A stretch of DNA of 64,000 nucleotides from Actinoplanes sp. TBRC 11911 (lineage in GTDB: Bacteria > Actinomycetota > Actinomycetes > Mycobacteriales > Micromonosporaceae), in NCBI RefSeq assembly GCF_012933445.1, contig NZ_JABBNC010000007.1:186001-250000 (forward strand), read 5' to 3'. Below, piece after piece: positions 1 through 8,456 of the stretch. Position numbers and translations under genes: made by a program. The notes under the pieces are model-generated. The model was given only the letters and a program-made list of their open reading frames with translations, searched no databases and was not told the origin of the DNA. Each line of letters opens with the position of its first letter. Position 1 is the stretch's first letter.

Positions 1-181
1 GCGCCTGCCCACGCCGGTCGTGGACCGTCTGGTCGACCACTTCGGCAGCCTCCAGCGGTTGCTGGGCGCGACCGTGGAGGATCTGCAGGCGGTGGACGGC
101 GTCGGCGATGCGCGGGCCCGAGGCGTACGGGAAGGGCTGTCGCGCCTTGCCGAGGCGTCGATCCTCGAGCGGTACGTCTAG
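1..181 (+). CDS. disA: DNA integrity scanning protein DisA, C-terminal end (5' truncated by window)
   Basis: Only the last 59 codons are visible; the frame opens at base 2 and ends with TAG at 179-181. The translation is a helix-hairpin-helix DNA-binding tail: a first helix VVDRLVDHFGSLQRLL, then the hairpin AVDGVGDARARGVREGL, ending SILERYV. This matches the C-terminal domain of DisA, the octameric cyclic di-AMP synthase that scans DNA for branched structures. The diadenylate cyclase domain lies outside the window, so enzyme activity cannot be judged here. The next gene is convergent, with its stop 19 bases away. Confidence 0.85.
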   Translation, partial: RLPTPVVDRLVDHFGSLQRLLGATVEDLQAVDGVGDARARGVREGLSRLAEASILERYV

Positions 182-199
182 CCGACGCACCACTGAGGA

Positions 200-973
200 C
201 TATTGGATGGTCAGCGCGACCGGGTTGCTGATCAGGGTGCCGAGCCGGGCGTGCAGCTGGTATTGACCGGGCGGCGGCGTCGGGCCGGACGAGTTGCCGG
301 CGCTGCAGTCGCTCGACTGGCGGCCGTTCCACGTGCGGTTGTAGGTGAGCGTTTCGCCCGAGTGGAGCTGGCGTACGTCGCTGCTCTTGTCCGGGTTGCA
401 GGTGTCCGACGACCAGTACTTTCGGGCCCCCATGTCGATGTAGAGCTCCTGGGGGCCGGCGCCGACGTCGCGTGAACACGTACGGGCGCCCTTGTTCTTG
501 ATCGTCAGGGTGATCGCGAGGGTGTCGCCGCGGGCGAGCGTGGCCTTCGCGGCCTTCGGCGTGAGCGCGATCTCCGAGTCGGCGCACGTGCTGCCGCTGG
601 GCGCGCCCACGTTGGTGTCCTCGCCGCCGCTGCCGAGCGTGGGCAGCGTCGAACCGGAGTTACCGGTGTCGCTGCCGCTGCCGTCGCCGGGCTGCTGTGA
701 CTGGATGTCACCGGGAGCGGGCAGCGAAGGCCCGCCACCGTTGCCCGTGTTGCCGAGGAACGACGGTGTCGGCTCGGGCGACTGCGGCTGCGACGCGGGT
801 GCCGACGGGGCCTGCGACGTCGTCGAGCCGGCGCCCTTGCCCTGCTTCTTGTCGTCACCGCCGCCGGAGCACTGCACGAAGAGCACGATGATGACGAGCA
901 CGAGCGCACCTAGTACGACCGCACGACGCCGCCAGTACACGGCGGAGGGAAGGGGACCAACCGTCGTTCGCAT
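200..973 (-). CDS. Membrane-anchored secreted protein with Pro/Ser/Gly linker and Ig-like C-terminal domain, unknown function
   Basis: 257 residues. A short basic cytoplasmic tail (YWRRR) is followed by one hydrophobic segment at about residues 18-34 ending in FVQC, which could be a membrane anchor or a poor lipobox. Residues 36-125 are a low-complexity Gly/Ser/Pro/Gln linker. The last 130 residues, from CADSEIALTPK, contain beta-strand patterns (TLAITLTIKNKGARTC) and several cysteines, so disulfides outside the cell are plausible. The fold resembles small Ig-like modules such as the BsuPI or DUF4232 families, but I cannot assign it. Start ATG at 973; no strong ribosome binding site is visible. 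Convergent with disA. Confidence 0.6.
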   Translation of the reverse strand: MRTTVGPLPSAVYWRRRAVVLGALVLVIIVLFVQCSGGGDDKKQGKGAGSTTSQAPSAPASQPQSPEPTPSFLGNTGNGGGPSLPAPGDIQSQQPGDGSGSDTGNSGSTLPTLGSGGEDTNVGAPSGSTCADSEIALTPKAAKATLARGDTLAITLTIKNKGARTCSRDVGAGPQELYIDMGARKYWSSDTCNPDKSSDVRQLHSGETLTYNRTWNGRQSSDCSAGNSSGPTPPPGQYQLHARLGTLISNPVALTIQ

Positions 974-1044
974 GATGGGCTCACGGTAAACCCGCCGGGG
1001 TGCGGCAAGCGTCGCGACGCGCCGAGTACGCGACAGAGGCTCGC

Positions 1045-1578
1045 TTACAGATAGACCTTGCGCTGGTAGATCGCGTGCGCTCCGGCGACCCGATCGAGGA
1101 ATAGTTTTCCTTCACAGTGGTCGATCTCGTGCTGCAGCGCCCGCGCCTCGAACGCGTCGGTCGTGACGCTGACCGGTTCGCCGCTGCCGGGCAGCATCGC
1201 CTGGACCACGACGCGACCGGCCCGCTTGACGTCGCCGGTCAGGTCGGGCACCGACATGCAGCCCTCGCGGCCCGCCTTCCACCTCGACGCCTCGATGATC
1301 TTCGCGTTGCAGAGCACGACAGTGCCGTGCGTGGTGACCGTCTTCGGGTGCTGCCGCACGTCGACGGCGAAGACCTGGACACCGACACCGACCTGCGGGG
1401 CGGCCAGGCCGACGCAGCCCGGCGAGACACGCATCGTGGCCACGAGATCGGCGGCGAGGCGTACGACCTCGGGGTCGGTCGGATCGACCTCGTCGCCCAC
1501 CGTGCTGAGGACGCGGGCCGGCGCTGACACGACCTTACGCACCTGGCCCTCGGGGCCCGACCACGCCGGAGTCGTCAC
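1045..1578 (-). CDS. def: Peptide deformylase
   Basis: 177 residues. Removes the formyl group from the N-terminal methionine of new proteins in the cytoplasm, using a bound metal. All three family motifs are present: motif 1 GCVGLAAPQVG, motif 2 REGCMSVP with the metal-binding cysteine, and motif 3 LQHEIDHCEGKLF with the HExxH helix. Length is typical of actinobacterial Def. The start is GTG at 1578, which overlaps the TGA of the upstream ACT-domain gene in a 4-base GTGA, so the two genes are probably translated together. Confidence 0.93.
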   Translation of the reverse strand: MTTPAWSGPEGQVRKVVSAPARVLSTVGDEVDPTDPEVVRLAADLVATMRVSPGCVGLAAPQVGVGVQVFAVDVRQHPKTVTTHGTVVLCNAKIIEASRWKAGREGCMSVPDLTGDVKRAGRVVVQAMLPGSGEPVSVTTDAFEARALQHEIDHCEGKLFLDRVAGAHAIYQRKVYL

Positions 1579-2078
1579 AGGATCTCCGAATCGGCGCGGC
1601 GCAACGCGACCTCGACACCGAGCTCGGCGGCCGCGACCGCGAGCTGCTCGGCCAGTTCGTCGGCGTTGGCGGGCGGGAGGTCCACCTCGGCGATGAGCAG
1701 GTAGAGGTCACCGGTCAGGCGGGTGCTCAGGTCGGTGATGTTGCCGCCCTCGGCCGCCACCACCCGGGTCACCGCCGCGACGATGCCGAGCCGGTCGGCA
1801 CCGTGGACACTCACCACGTACGGCTCGCCGGCGTCGCGCGCGTCCGCCTCCGGTTCCACGACGCGGACCTCGGTGACCACGTCCTTGAGCGGGGCGAGGG
1901 CGGCCGTCGCCTCCTCCGCGGTCGGACCCGTGCAGATCAGGGTCATGGTGAAGTGGCCACGCAGGCGGGTCATCGTCGAGTCGGTGAGGTTGGCGCCCAC
2001 GGCGGCGAGCGCTTCGGCCACGTCGGCGACGATGCCCGTGCGGTCCGGGCCGATGACGGTGATGGCGAGCTCATGCAC
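1575..2078 (-). CDS. Tandem ACT-domain protein (GcvR-like)
   Basis: 167 residues made of two ACT modules, about 1-80 and 88-165. The first opens HELAITVIGPDRTGIVADV and the second YVVSVHGADRLGIVAAVT; both carry the DRxGI ligand-loop pattern typical of amino-acid-binding ACT domains. Such two-ACT proteins resemble GcvR, the glycine cleavage regulator, but no glycine cleavage gene is nearby and there is no catalytic domain, so the ligand and partner are unknown. Start GTG at 2078. A TACTGT hexamer ends 6 bases upstream and no Shine-Dalgarno is seen, which suggests a leaderless mRNA. Cotranscribed with def and divergent from mutY with 20 bases between the starts. Confidence 0.8.
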   Translation of the reverse strand: MHELAITVIGPDRTGIVADVAEALAAVGANLTDSTMTRLRGHFTMTLICTGPTAEEATAALAPLKDVVTEVRVVEPEADARDAGEPYVVSVHGADRLGIVAAVTRVVAAEGGNITDLSTRLTGDLYLLIAEVDLPPANADELAEQLAVAAAELGVEVALRRADSEIL

Positions 2079-2083
2079 CCGCT

Positions 2084-2090
2084 TACAGTA
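2084..2090. promoter_or_regulatory. Shared symmetric -10 element between the ACT gene and mutY
   Basis: The 20-base gap between the divergent starts holds TACAGTA (2084-2090), inside TTACAGTAA. It fits the TANNNTA symmetry reported for bidirectional bacterial promoters. Read rightward, TACAGT ends 9 bases before the mutY ATG. Read leftward, TACTGT ends 6 bases before the ACT-gene GTG. No clear -35 was identified on either side, so this is a prediction. Confidence 0.45.
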
Positions 2091-2098
2091 AACGGGCT

Positions 2099-2995
2099 AT
2101 GACTCTCGCTGACGCCGCAATTGCGTGGTACGCCGAAAATGCTCGCGATCTCCCCTGGCGGACGCCGGAAACGAGCGCCTGGGGGGTGCTGGTCAGTGAG
2201 GTCATGCTGCAGCAGACCCCGGTCGTACGCGTCGAGCCCGCCTGGCGGTCCTGGATGGCGCGCTGGCCCCGGCCCGCCGACCTGGCCGCCGATCCGCCGT
2301 CCGAGGCGATCCGCATGTGGGGCCGCCTCGGGTACCCGCGGCGCGCGATGCGGTTGCACGCCTGCGCGGTGGCGATCGTGGAGCGCCACGACGGCCGGGT
2401 GCCGGACGATCTCGACCAGTTGCTGGCGCTGCCCGGCGTGGGCACCTACACCGGGCGGGCGGTGGCGACCTTCGCGTACGGGCAGCGTCACCCGGTGGTG
2501 GACACAAACGTGCGCCGGGTGGTGTCGCGGGCCGTGGAGGGCAAGCCGGACGCGGGGCCGAACACGACGGCCGCCGACCTGACCGCGATGGCCGACCTGT
2601 TGCCCGCGTCCGCGGAACGCGCGGCCCGGGCCAGCATCGCCTTCATGGAGCTGGGCGCGATCGTCTGCACGGCCCGGTCGCCGCGCTGCGTGGATTGCCC
2701 GTTCGAGGCGGTGTGCGCGTGGCGGCTCAGCGGCTCGCCGGCGCTGGACGGGCCGAGCCGCAAGCCGCAGCGGTATGCGGGCACCGACCGCCAGGTGCGC
2801 GGGCTGCTGCTGGAGGTGCTGCGGCACGCGACCGGCCCGGTGCCCCGGCAGCGCCTGGACATGGTGTGGAACGACGAGGTGCAGCGGGCGCGGGCGTTGG
2901 CCGGGCTGGTCGAGGACGGCCTGGTCGAGCCGCTCGGCGCGGAGGATTTCGTGCTGGCCGGCGATGCGCCTCGCGACCCGGCTCAGCCGCTCTGA
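2099..2995 (+). CDS. mutY: A/G-specific adenine glycosylase MutY
   Basis: 298 residues. Removes adenine mispaired with 8-oxoguanine in base-excision repair. The catalytic Glu sits in SEVMLQQTPV, the helix-hairpin-helix-GPD motif is LPGVGTYTGRAVATFAYG, and the catalytic Asp follows in PVVDTNVRRV. The iron-sulfur cluster ligands are C-x6-C-x2-C-x5-C in CTARSPRCVDCPFEAVC. The C-terminal tail of about 75 residues is short and not clearly the NUDIX-like 8-oxoG-recognition domain of E. coli MutY, as in many actinobacterial forms. Start ATG at 2099 immediately follows the divergent promoter. Convergent with the GNAT remnant, stops 4 bases apart. Confidence 0.93.
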   Translation: MTLADAAIAWYAENARDLPWRTPETSAWGVLVSEVMLQQTPVVRVEPAWRSWMARWPRPADLAADPPSEAIRMWGRLGYPRRAMRLHACAVAIVERHDGRVPDDLDQLLALPGVGTYTGRAVATFAYGQRHPVVDTNVRRVVSRAVEGKPDAGPNTTAADLTAMADLLPASAERAARASIAFMELGAIVCTARSPRCVDCPFEAVCAWRLSGSPALDGPSRKPQRYAGTDRQVRGLLLEVLRHATGPVPRQRLDMVWNDEVQRARALAGLVEDGLVEPLGAEDFVLAGDAPRDPAQPL

Positions 2996-2999
2996 TCCG

Positions 3000-3484
3000 C
3001 TAGTTGCGGCCGAAGAGCCGCCGCCGTTGCGGGCGGGGTCGAGGGCGGCGGCACCGCAGCTCCCGGTCCGGGTCGACGTGCTCCCACCACATCGCCTGAA
3101 TCACTCGTCCATTCGCGAAGGTGTGGGTGGGCGACCCGGCCGCCCGGACAAATCCGGCCTTGGTCAGCCAACGCCGGCTCGCCGTGTTGGCGACGTCGCA
3201 CCCGGCCACCAGACGTTCGATGCCGAAGTGCCGGTGTACCAGACGGGACACCATGGTCAACGTCTCGTGGCCGTAGCCCTGTGCGCGATAGTCGCGATGG
3301 ACGGCGCCGCCGATCTCGCTGACCCCGTTGGAAGTGTGCACCGTCAGGCCGGCGACCAGATGCCGGGTGCGCGGCTGGTCACGACCCACAGACGATCGGT
3401 CTCCGCCACGTGCAGATCGTCCGAGCGGCACAGCAGGGCGGGGCGGCTCGCGGACACGCCCAAACCATAGATCGCCGCAGCCAC
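3000..3484 (-). pseudogene. GNAT-family N-acetyltransferase, apparently frameshifted
   Basis: The C-terminal part, read from about 3385 down to 3000, is a clear GNAT fold: VAGLTVHTSNG, then the acetyl-CoA loop DYRAQGYGHET, then IERLVAGCDVANTASRRWL and KAGFVRAAG. The stretch upstream reads as sensible protein only in a different frame: from about 3450 to 3370 it gives LLCRSDDLHVAETDRLWVV and TSRA before a stop, while the C-terminal frame there is an arginine/proline jumble. One missing base near 3370-3385 would join them. A possible original start is GTG at 3484, just beyond the clpC terminator, though even then the usual first strand and helices are short. It is either a decayed gene or a sequencing error. 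Confidence 0.55.
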
Positions 3485-3490
3485 GGACAG

Positions 3491-3529
3491 GAAACGGCCC
3501 GGCCCCCTTCCGGGGTGCCGGGCCGTTTC
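3491..3529 (-). terminator. Hairpin terminator after clpC
   Basis: A 13-base perfect stem (GAAACGGCCCGGC at 3491-3503 with its complement at 3517-3529) has a further CCCC/GGGG pairing inside the loop. It begins 8 bases after the clpC stop. There is only a weak T tract, but its strength and position suit a terminator for clpC. Confidence 0.8.
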
Positions 3530-3537
3530 GCAGCGAC

Positions 3538-6060
3538 TTACTCCTCGCTGGTAGCAGCACCGAGGTCGGCCGGCACCGCGTCCGGGACCGAGACACCTCG
3601 GTCGGCACCGCGGAAGACCAGCTTGGACTTCTCGATGTTCTCCGGGTCGCCCTCGCAGTCCACGACCACGATCTGGCCGGGACGCAGCTCGTTGAACAGG
3701 ATCTGCTCGGACAGGGCGTCCTCGAGATCGCGCTGGATGGTCCGGCGCAGCGGCCGGGCGCCCAGCACCGGGTCGAAGCCCTTGTTCGCCAGGTACTTCT
3801 TCGCGTTGTCGGTCAGCTCGAGACCCATGTCCTTGTTCTTGAGCTGGCTCTCGATACGCGAGGTGAAGATGTCGACGATCGCGAGGATCTCGTTCTGGCG
3901 GAGCTGGTGGAAGACGATCGTGTCGTCGATACGGTTGAGGAACTCGGGGCGGAAGTGCTGCTTCAGCTCGTCGTTGACCTTGATCTTCATCCGCTCGTAG
4001 CTGCTCTCCTCGGCCTCCGAGGCCTGGAAGCCCAGCGACACCGCCTTGGCCACGTCACGCGTGCCGAGGTTGGTGGTCAGGATGATGACCGTGTTCTTGA
4101 AGTCCACGATCCGGCCCTGACCGTCGGTGAGGCGGCCGTCCTCCAGGATCTGCAGCAGCGTGTTGAAGACGTCCGGGTGGGCCTTCTCGATCTCGTCGAA
4201 CAGGACCACCGAGAACGGCTTGCGGCGCACCTTCTCGGTGAGCTGGCCGCCCTCGTCGTAGCCCACGTAGCCGGGAGGGGCACCGACGAGGCGGGACACC
4301 GTGTAACGGTCGTGGAACTCGGACATGTCGAGCTGGATCAGCGCGTCCTCGGAGCCGAACAGGAACTCGGCAAGCGCCTTGGACAGCTCGGTCTTACCGA
4401 CACCCGAGGGGCCGGCGAAGATGAACGAGCCGGACGGGCGCTTCGGGTCCTTCAGGCCGGCCCGGGTGCGCCGGATCGCCTTCGAGACCGCCTGCACGGC
4501 GTCCTCCTGGCCGATGACCCGCTTGTGCAGCTCATCCTCCATGCGGAGCAGCCGGGAGGTCTCCTCCTCGGTGAGCTTGTACACCGGGATGCCGGTCCAG
4601 TTGCCCAGGACCTCGGCGATCTGCTCGTCGTCAACCTCGGACACCACGTCCAGGTCGCCGGCCTTCCACTCCTTCTCCCGCTGCGCCTTCTGGCCCAGCA
4701 GCTGCTTCTCCTTGTCGCGCAGCTGGGCGGCCCGCTCGAAGTCCTGCGCGTCGATCGCGGACTCCTTGTCGCGCCGCACCTGGGCGATGCGCTCGTCGAA
4801 GTCACGCAGGTCTGGCGGCGCGGTCATCCGGCGGATGCGCATCCGGGCGCCGGCCTCGTCGATCAGGTCGATCGCCTTGTCCGGCAGGAAGCGGTCGGAG
4901 ATGTACCGGTCGGCCAGCGTCGCGGCGGCCACCAGGGCGGCGTCGGTGATGCTGATCCGGTGGTGCGCCTCATACCGGTCGCGGAGACCCTTGAGGATCT
5001 CGATGGTGTGCGCCAGCGACGGCTCGCCGACCTGGATGGGCTGGAAGCGGCGCTCGAGCGCGGCGTCCTTCTCCAGGTGCTTGCGGTACTCGTCGAGGGT
5101 CGTCGCACCGATGGTCTGCAGCTCACCGCGGGCCAGCATCGGCTTCAAGATCGAAGCGGCGTCGATCGCGCCCTCGGCGGCACCCGCACCCACCAGGGTG
5201 TGGATCTCGTCGATGAACAGGATGATGTCGCCGCGGGTGCGGATCTCCTTGAGGACCTTCTTCAGGCGCTCCTCGAAGTCACCGCGGTAGCGGGAACCGG
5301 CGACCAGCGCTCCGAGGTCGAGCGTGTAGAGCTGCTTGTCCTTCAGCGTCTCGGGCACCTCGCCCTTGACGATGGACTGGGACAGCCCCTCGACGACCGC
5401 GGTCTTGCCGACGCCCGGCTCACCGATCAGAACCGGATTGTTCTTGGTGCGGCGGGACAAGACCTGCATGACCCGCTCGATTTCCTTCTCGCGCCCGATG
5501 ACCGGGTCGAGCTTGCCCTCTCTGGCGGCCTGCGTCAGGTTGCGGCCGAACTGGTCGAGGACCAATGACGTCGACGGAGCCGCTTCCCCGGTGGCCGCGC
5601 CGGCCGCGGCCGGCTCCTTGCCCTGGTAACCGGAGAGCAGCTGGATGACCTGCTGGCGGACCCGGTTGAGGTCGGCGCCGAGCTTGACCAGCACCTGGGC
5701 GGCGACGCCCTCACCCTCACGGATCAGGCCGAGCAGGATGTGCTCGGTACCGATGTAGTTGTGGCCGAGCTGAAGGGCCTCGCGGAGCGAGAGCTCCAGC
5801 ACCTTCTTGGCACGCGGCGTGAACGGGATGTGCCCGCTCGGCGCCTGCTGGCCCTGACCGATGATCTCCTCAACCTGCTGCCGCACTCCCTCCAGGGAGA
5901 TGCCGAGGCTCTCCAGAGCCTTGGCGGCGACGCCCTCACCCTCGTGGATCAGGCCCAGCAGGATGTGCTCGGTCCCGATGTAGTTGTGGTTGAGCATCCG
6001 GGCCTCTTCTTGGGCCAGGACGACAACCCGTCGCGCTCGGTCGGTGAACCGCTCGAACAT
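3538..6060 (-). CDS. clpC: ATP-dependent Clp protease unfoldase ClpC
   Basis: 840 residues, the usual length for actinobacterial ClpC1. It is the AAA+ unfoldase that feeds substrates to the ClpP1P2 peptidase. The N-terminal domain holds the two Clp repeats ([15 protein letters not shown] and [15 protein letters not shown]). The first AAA module has Walker [10 protein letters not shown] (Lys about 219) and Walker [10 protein letters not shown]; a UVR-type middle helix follows ([18 protein letters not shown]). The second module has GPSGVGKTE (Lys about 556) and [11 protein letters not shown]. Start ATG at 6060 with GAGGAG upstream. A ClgR-like site about 190 bases upstream suggests control by the Clp regulator ClgR. 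Confidence 0.97.
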   Translation of the reverse strand: MFERFTDRARRVVVLAQEEARMLNHNYIGTEHILLGLIHEGEGVAAKALESLGISLEGVRQQVEEIIGQGQQAPSGHIPFTPRAKKVLELSLREALQLGHNYIGTEHILLGLIREGEGVAAQVLVKLGADLNRVRQQVIQLLSGYQGKEPAAAGAATGEAAPSTSLVLDQFGRNLTQAAREGKLDPVIGREKEIERVMQVLSRRTKNNPVLIGEPGVGKTAVVEGLSQSIVKGEVPETLKDKQLYTLDLGALVAGSRYRGDFEERLKKVLKEIRTRGDIILFIDEIHTLVGAGAAEGAIDAASILKPMLARGELQTIGATTLDEYRKHLEKDAALERRFQPIQVGEPSLAHTIEILKGLRDRYEAHHRISITDAALVAAATLADRYISDRFLPDKAIDLIDEAGARMRIRRMTAPPDLRDFDERIAQVRRDKESAIDAQDFERAAQLRDKEKQLLGQKAQREKEWKAGDLDVVSEVDDEQIAEVLGNWTGIPVYKLTEEETSRLLRMEDELHKRVIGQEDAVQAVSKAIRRTRAGLKDPKRPSGSFIFAGPSGVGKTELSKALAEFLFGSEDALIQLDMSEFHDRYTVSRLVGAPPGYVGYDEGGQLTEKVRRKPFSVVLFDEIEKAHPDVFNTLLQILEDGRLTDGQGRIVDFKNTVIILTTNLGTRDVAKAVSLGFQASEAEESSYERMKIKVNDELKQHFRPEFLNRIDDTIVFHQLRQNEILAIVDIFTSRIESQLKNKDMGLELTDNAKKYLANKGFDPVLGARPLRRTIQRDLEDALSEQILFNELRPGQIVVVDCEGDPENIEKSKLVFRGADRGVSVPDAVPADLGAATSEE

Positions 6061-6248
6061 GCCCTCGTGCTCCTCACGTGCCGTGCGCCAATCGACTGGC
6101 GGGGCCAGCGCACGGGAATCGGTGATACCCGTGCTGTAACTCTATCGCCGCCGGGTGGCTCCGCTGGGGGCTCGTGGTCCCCGGAAACCGTCCGCAACGT
6201 TGATTAAGCCAACTTCGCACGCTCAACGGCTGTTCCCCCACCCGAAGG

Positions 6249-6266
6249 AGTACGCGGACAGCGAAA
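6249..6266. promoter_or_regulatory. Putative ClgR operator upstream of clpC
   Basis: AGTACGCGGACAGCGAAA has the CGC-N5-GCG core and flanking A/T bases of the actinobacterial ClgR box, with about two departures from the consensus as I recall it. ClgR activates clpC and clpP genes in Streptomyces, Corynebacterium and Mycobacterium, so the position upstream of clpC fits. It could still be a chance match in GC-rich DNA. Confidence 0.45.
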
Positions 6267-6290
6267 TCGCCGAGCCGGACCATCTGAGCG

Positions 6291-6333
6291 CGGTCCACAG
6301 GCTGTGGACAACCTTGTCCACATCTGTGGATAA
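6291..6333. promoter_or_regulatory. DnaA-box cluster (three perfect boxes plus one degenerate)
   Basis: Four 9-base boxes alternate in direction with 2-3 base gaps: CGGTCCACA (6291-6299, 7/9), TGTGGACAA (6303-6311), TTGTCCACA (6314-6322) and TGTGGATAA (6325-6333). The last three are exact forms of TTGTCCACA or TTATCCACA, the boxes preferred by high-GC actinobacterial DnaA. No replication-initiation gene is nearby, so this is probably not oriC. It may titrate DnaA or let DnaA influence clpC. Confidence 0.7.
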
Positions 6334-6360
6334 CTCTACTGACCCGGACCGAAGATCAGG

Positions 6361-6406
6361 CGAAAAGCACGGGGGTCCGCTGCCTCTCGGCAACGAACCC
6401 CCTGCT
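6361..6406 (-). terminator. Rho-independent terminator of lsr2
   Basis: On the minus strand, 34 bases after the lsr2 stop, a hairpin pairs GGGGGT (6371-6376) with ACCCCC (6397-6402). An inner TGCC/GGCA stem and an outer AGC/GCT pairing extend it, and TTTTCG follows (6361-6366). This is a good intrinsic terminator. Confidence 0.8.
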
Positions 6407-6440
6407 CAGCGTTACGGTGCGCCCGGCGCGCGCCCGGGAC

Positions 6441-6797
6441 TCAGCTGCGGCCCGGACCCTTCGCGTGGAACTCGTCCACGATCTCCTGCGGGATACGGCC
6501 CCGGTCGGAGATGTCCTTGCCGGCCTTCTTCGCCCACTCCCGGATCGCCTTGTTCTGCTCCCGGTCGGCCGTCGCGCCGCCGCGACCGCGGGCGGCCCGG
6601 CCGCCGACCACGACGCCGCCACGGGCGACCCGCGACCCCGCCTCGACATACTGGCCGAAGAGGTCCCGCAATTTGGCGGCGTTCTTCTCCGACAGGTCGA
6701 TCTCGTACTGAATGCCGTCGAGCGCGAACTTCACCGTCTCGTCCGCGTCACCCCCGTCGATGTCATCGACGAGCTTGTGAATGATCTGCTTGGCCAC
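6441..6797 (-). CDS. lsr2: Nucleoid-associated xenogeneic silencer Lsr2
   Basis: 118 residues. Lsr2 bridges AT-rich DNA and silences acquired genes. The N-terminal dimerisation domain begins AKQIIHKLVDDIDGG and contains VKFALDGIQYEIDLS. A flexible Gly/Arg-rich linker follows (about 58-76), then the DNA-binding domain IREWAKKAGKDISDRGRIP, whose R-G-R is the AT-hook-like minor-groove contact. Start is GTG at 6797 with GGGAGG upstream. It lies downstream of lysS on the same strand and ends in its own terminator. Confidence 0.96.
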   Translation of the reverse strand: MAKQIIHKLVDDIDGGDADETVKFALDGIQYEIDLSEKNAAKLRDLFGQYVEAGSRVARGGVVVGGRAARGRGGATADREQNKAIREWAKKAGKDISDRGRIPQEIVDEFHAKGPGRS

Positions 6798-6891
6798 GCG
6801 CCGCTATCCTCCCGAACACAGGTTTTCCCCAGAGCAACGCACAGACAATAACGCCAGAGCCGCGTCGTCCGTCAATGGCGGGGGGATAACG

Positions 6892-8400
6892 TTACTCAGG
6901 GCGTACCAACGGGAAGAGGATCGTTTCCCGAATGCCGAGGCCGGTGAGCGCCATCAACAGCCGGTCGATTCCCATTCCCATCCCGCCGGACGGTGGCATT
7001 CCGTACTCCATGGCGCGCAGGAAATCCTCGTCGAGCTGCATCGCCTCGGGATCCCCGCCGGCCGCCAGCAACGACTGCGCGACCAGCCGTTCCCGCTGCA
7101 CCACCGGATCGACCAACTCGGAATAAGCGGTTGCGAGTTCGATGCCCATGACGTACAGGTCCCACTTCTCGGTGAGGCCCGGAGTTTCCCGATGCGCCCG
7201 GGTCAGCGGCGCGGTCTCTTCGGGATAATCCCGCACAAAAGTGGGCGTCTGCAAGGTGTGCTGGACCAGGTGCTCGAACAGCTCCTCGGCCAGCTTCCCG
7301 GGACCCCACTTCGGGTCCACGGAAAGGTCGTGCTTTTCCGCGTACCGCGCCAACTGAGTGCGATCGGTGTCCACCGTGACTTCTTCGCCGAGAGCGGCCG
7401 AGAGGGAACCGAACAGCGTGACCGACGGCCACTCACCGGAGAGATCCAACTCGGTACCGTCGTAGTGCGTCACGATGTGTGATCCGGCGACGGCGAACGC
7501 GGCCTCCTGAATCCACTCACGCACCTGTTGCTGCATCACGTTGTAGTCGGCGTATGCCTGGTACGCCTCGAGCATCGCAAACTCCGGGGAGTGCGTCGAG
7601 TCGATACCCTCATTACGGAAGTTTCGGTTGATCTCGAAGACGCGGTCGATCCCGCCGACCACGGCTCGCTTCAAAAACAGTTCCGGCGCGATCCGCAGAT
7701 AAAGATCCGTGTCGAGTGCGTTGCTGTGCGTCACAAACGGACGGGCCGCCGCGCCACCGTGCAGCAACTGAAGCATTGGTGTTTCCACCTCGAGGAAATT
7801 GCGGTGGAACAGCGACTCGCGAAGTGCGCGCACCACCGTTGCCCGGGTACGCACCGTGTCCCGGGCCTGCGGCCGGACGATCAGATCGACGTATCGCTGA
7901 CGGACCCGGGTCTCCTCGGAAAGCGGCTTGTGCGCGACCGGCAGCGGGCGCAGCGCCTTGGCACTCATCGACCAGGAATCGGCGAGCACCGACAATTCAC
8001 CCCGCTTGCTGGTGATCACCTCGCCGCTCACCGAGACGATGTCGCCCAGGTCAACCAGGTGCTTCCAGTCACTCAGGGCCTGCTCGCCGACCTTGTCCAG
8101 GGACAACATGGCCTGCAGCTCGGTGCCGTCGCCGTCGCGCAGCGTGGCGAAGGCCAGCTTTCCACCGTTTCGAATGAAGATCACCCGGCCGCCGGTGGAC
8201 ACCGTGTCGCCCGACGGAGTGTCGGTCGGCAGCGACGCGTACTTCTCCCGGATCTCCTTGAGCGACGCGCTCCGCGCAACGGTCACCGGGTAGGGCTCGC
8301 GGCCCTCGGCAAGCAGGCGATCCCGCTTCGACCGGCGGACCCGCATCTGCTCGGGAAGGTCCTCGGCGGGATCGGGTGCGGGCACATTCTGCTCGGTCAC
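6892..8400 (-). CDS. lysS: Lysyl-tRNA synthetase, class II
   Basis: 502 residues from GTG at 8400. I prefer this start to the ATG at 8439 because the protein then opens VTEQN, like relatives, with GAGAG upstream. It charges tRNA-Lys. An N-terminal OB-fold anticodon-binding domain is followed by the class II core, with motif 2 near [20 protein letters not shown] and motif 3 [13 protein letters not shown] near the end (ILFPLVRPE). It lies between coaX and lsr2, an order I recall as common in Micromonosporaceae. Confidence 0.94.
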   Translation of the reverse strand: MTEQNVPAPDPAEDLPEQMRVRRSKRDRLLAEGREPYPVTVARSASLKEIREKYASLPTDTPSGDTVSTGGRVIFIRNGGKLAFATLRDGDGTELQAMLSLDKVGEQALSDWKHLVDLGDIVSVSGEVITSKRGELSVLADSWSMSAKALRPLPVAHKPLSEETRVRQRYVDLIVRPQARDTVRTRATVVRALRESLFHRNFLEVETPMLQLLHGGAAARPFVTHSNALDTDLYLRIAPELFLKRAVVGGIDRVFEINRNFRNEGIDSTHSPEFAMLEAYQAYADYNVMQQQVREWIQEAAFAVAGSHIVTHYDGTELDLSGEWPSVTLFGSLSAALGEEVTVDTDRTQLARYAEKHDLSVDPKWGPGKLAEELFEHLVQHTLQTPTFVRDYPEETAPLTRAHRETPGLTEKWDLYVMGIELATAYSELVDPVVQRERLVAQSLLAAGGDPEAMQLDEDFLRAMEYGMPPSGGMGMGIDRLLMALTGLGIRETILFPLVRPE

Positions 8401-8456
8401 GTCACGACTCTCTGTGATTCGGGTCAACGGCTGTGGCAAAGCGTACTAAGGGGGAG

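Larger units (their letters stand above)
6061..6440. other. clpC-lsr2 intergenic region, 380 bases
   Basis: No coding sequence was found. From left to right it holds the clpC leader, a ClgR-like dyad (6249-6266), a cluster of DnaA boxes (6291-6333) and the lsr2 terminator (6361-6406). The clpC promoter must lie between the lsr2 terminator and base 6060; I could not choose a convincing -35/-10 pair. Confidence 0.8.

Noticed and set aside
3328..5568. Long plus-strand open frame (746 codons) opposite clpC
   Set aside because: Shadow of the clpC codon pattern in GC-rich DNA; Leu/Val/Gly/Asp-biased translation without motifs, crossing the terminator.
6291..6333. Chromosomal origin oriC
   Set aside because: Only four boxes, no dnaA, dnaN or rpmH nearby and no AT-rich unwinding element.
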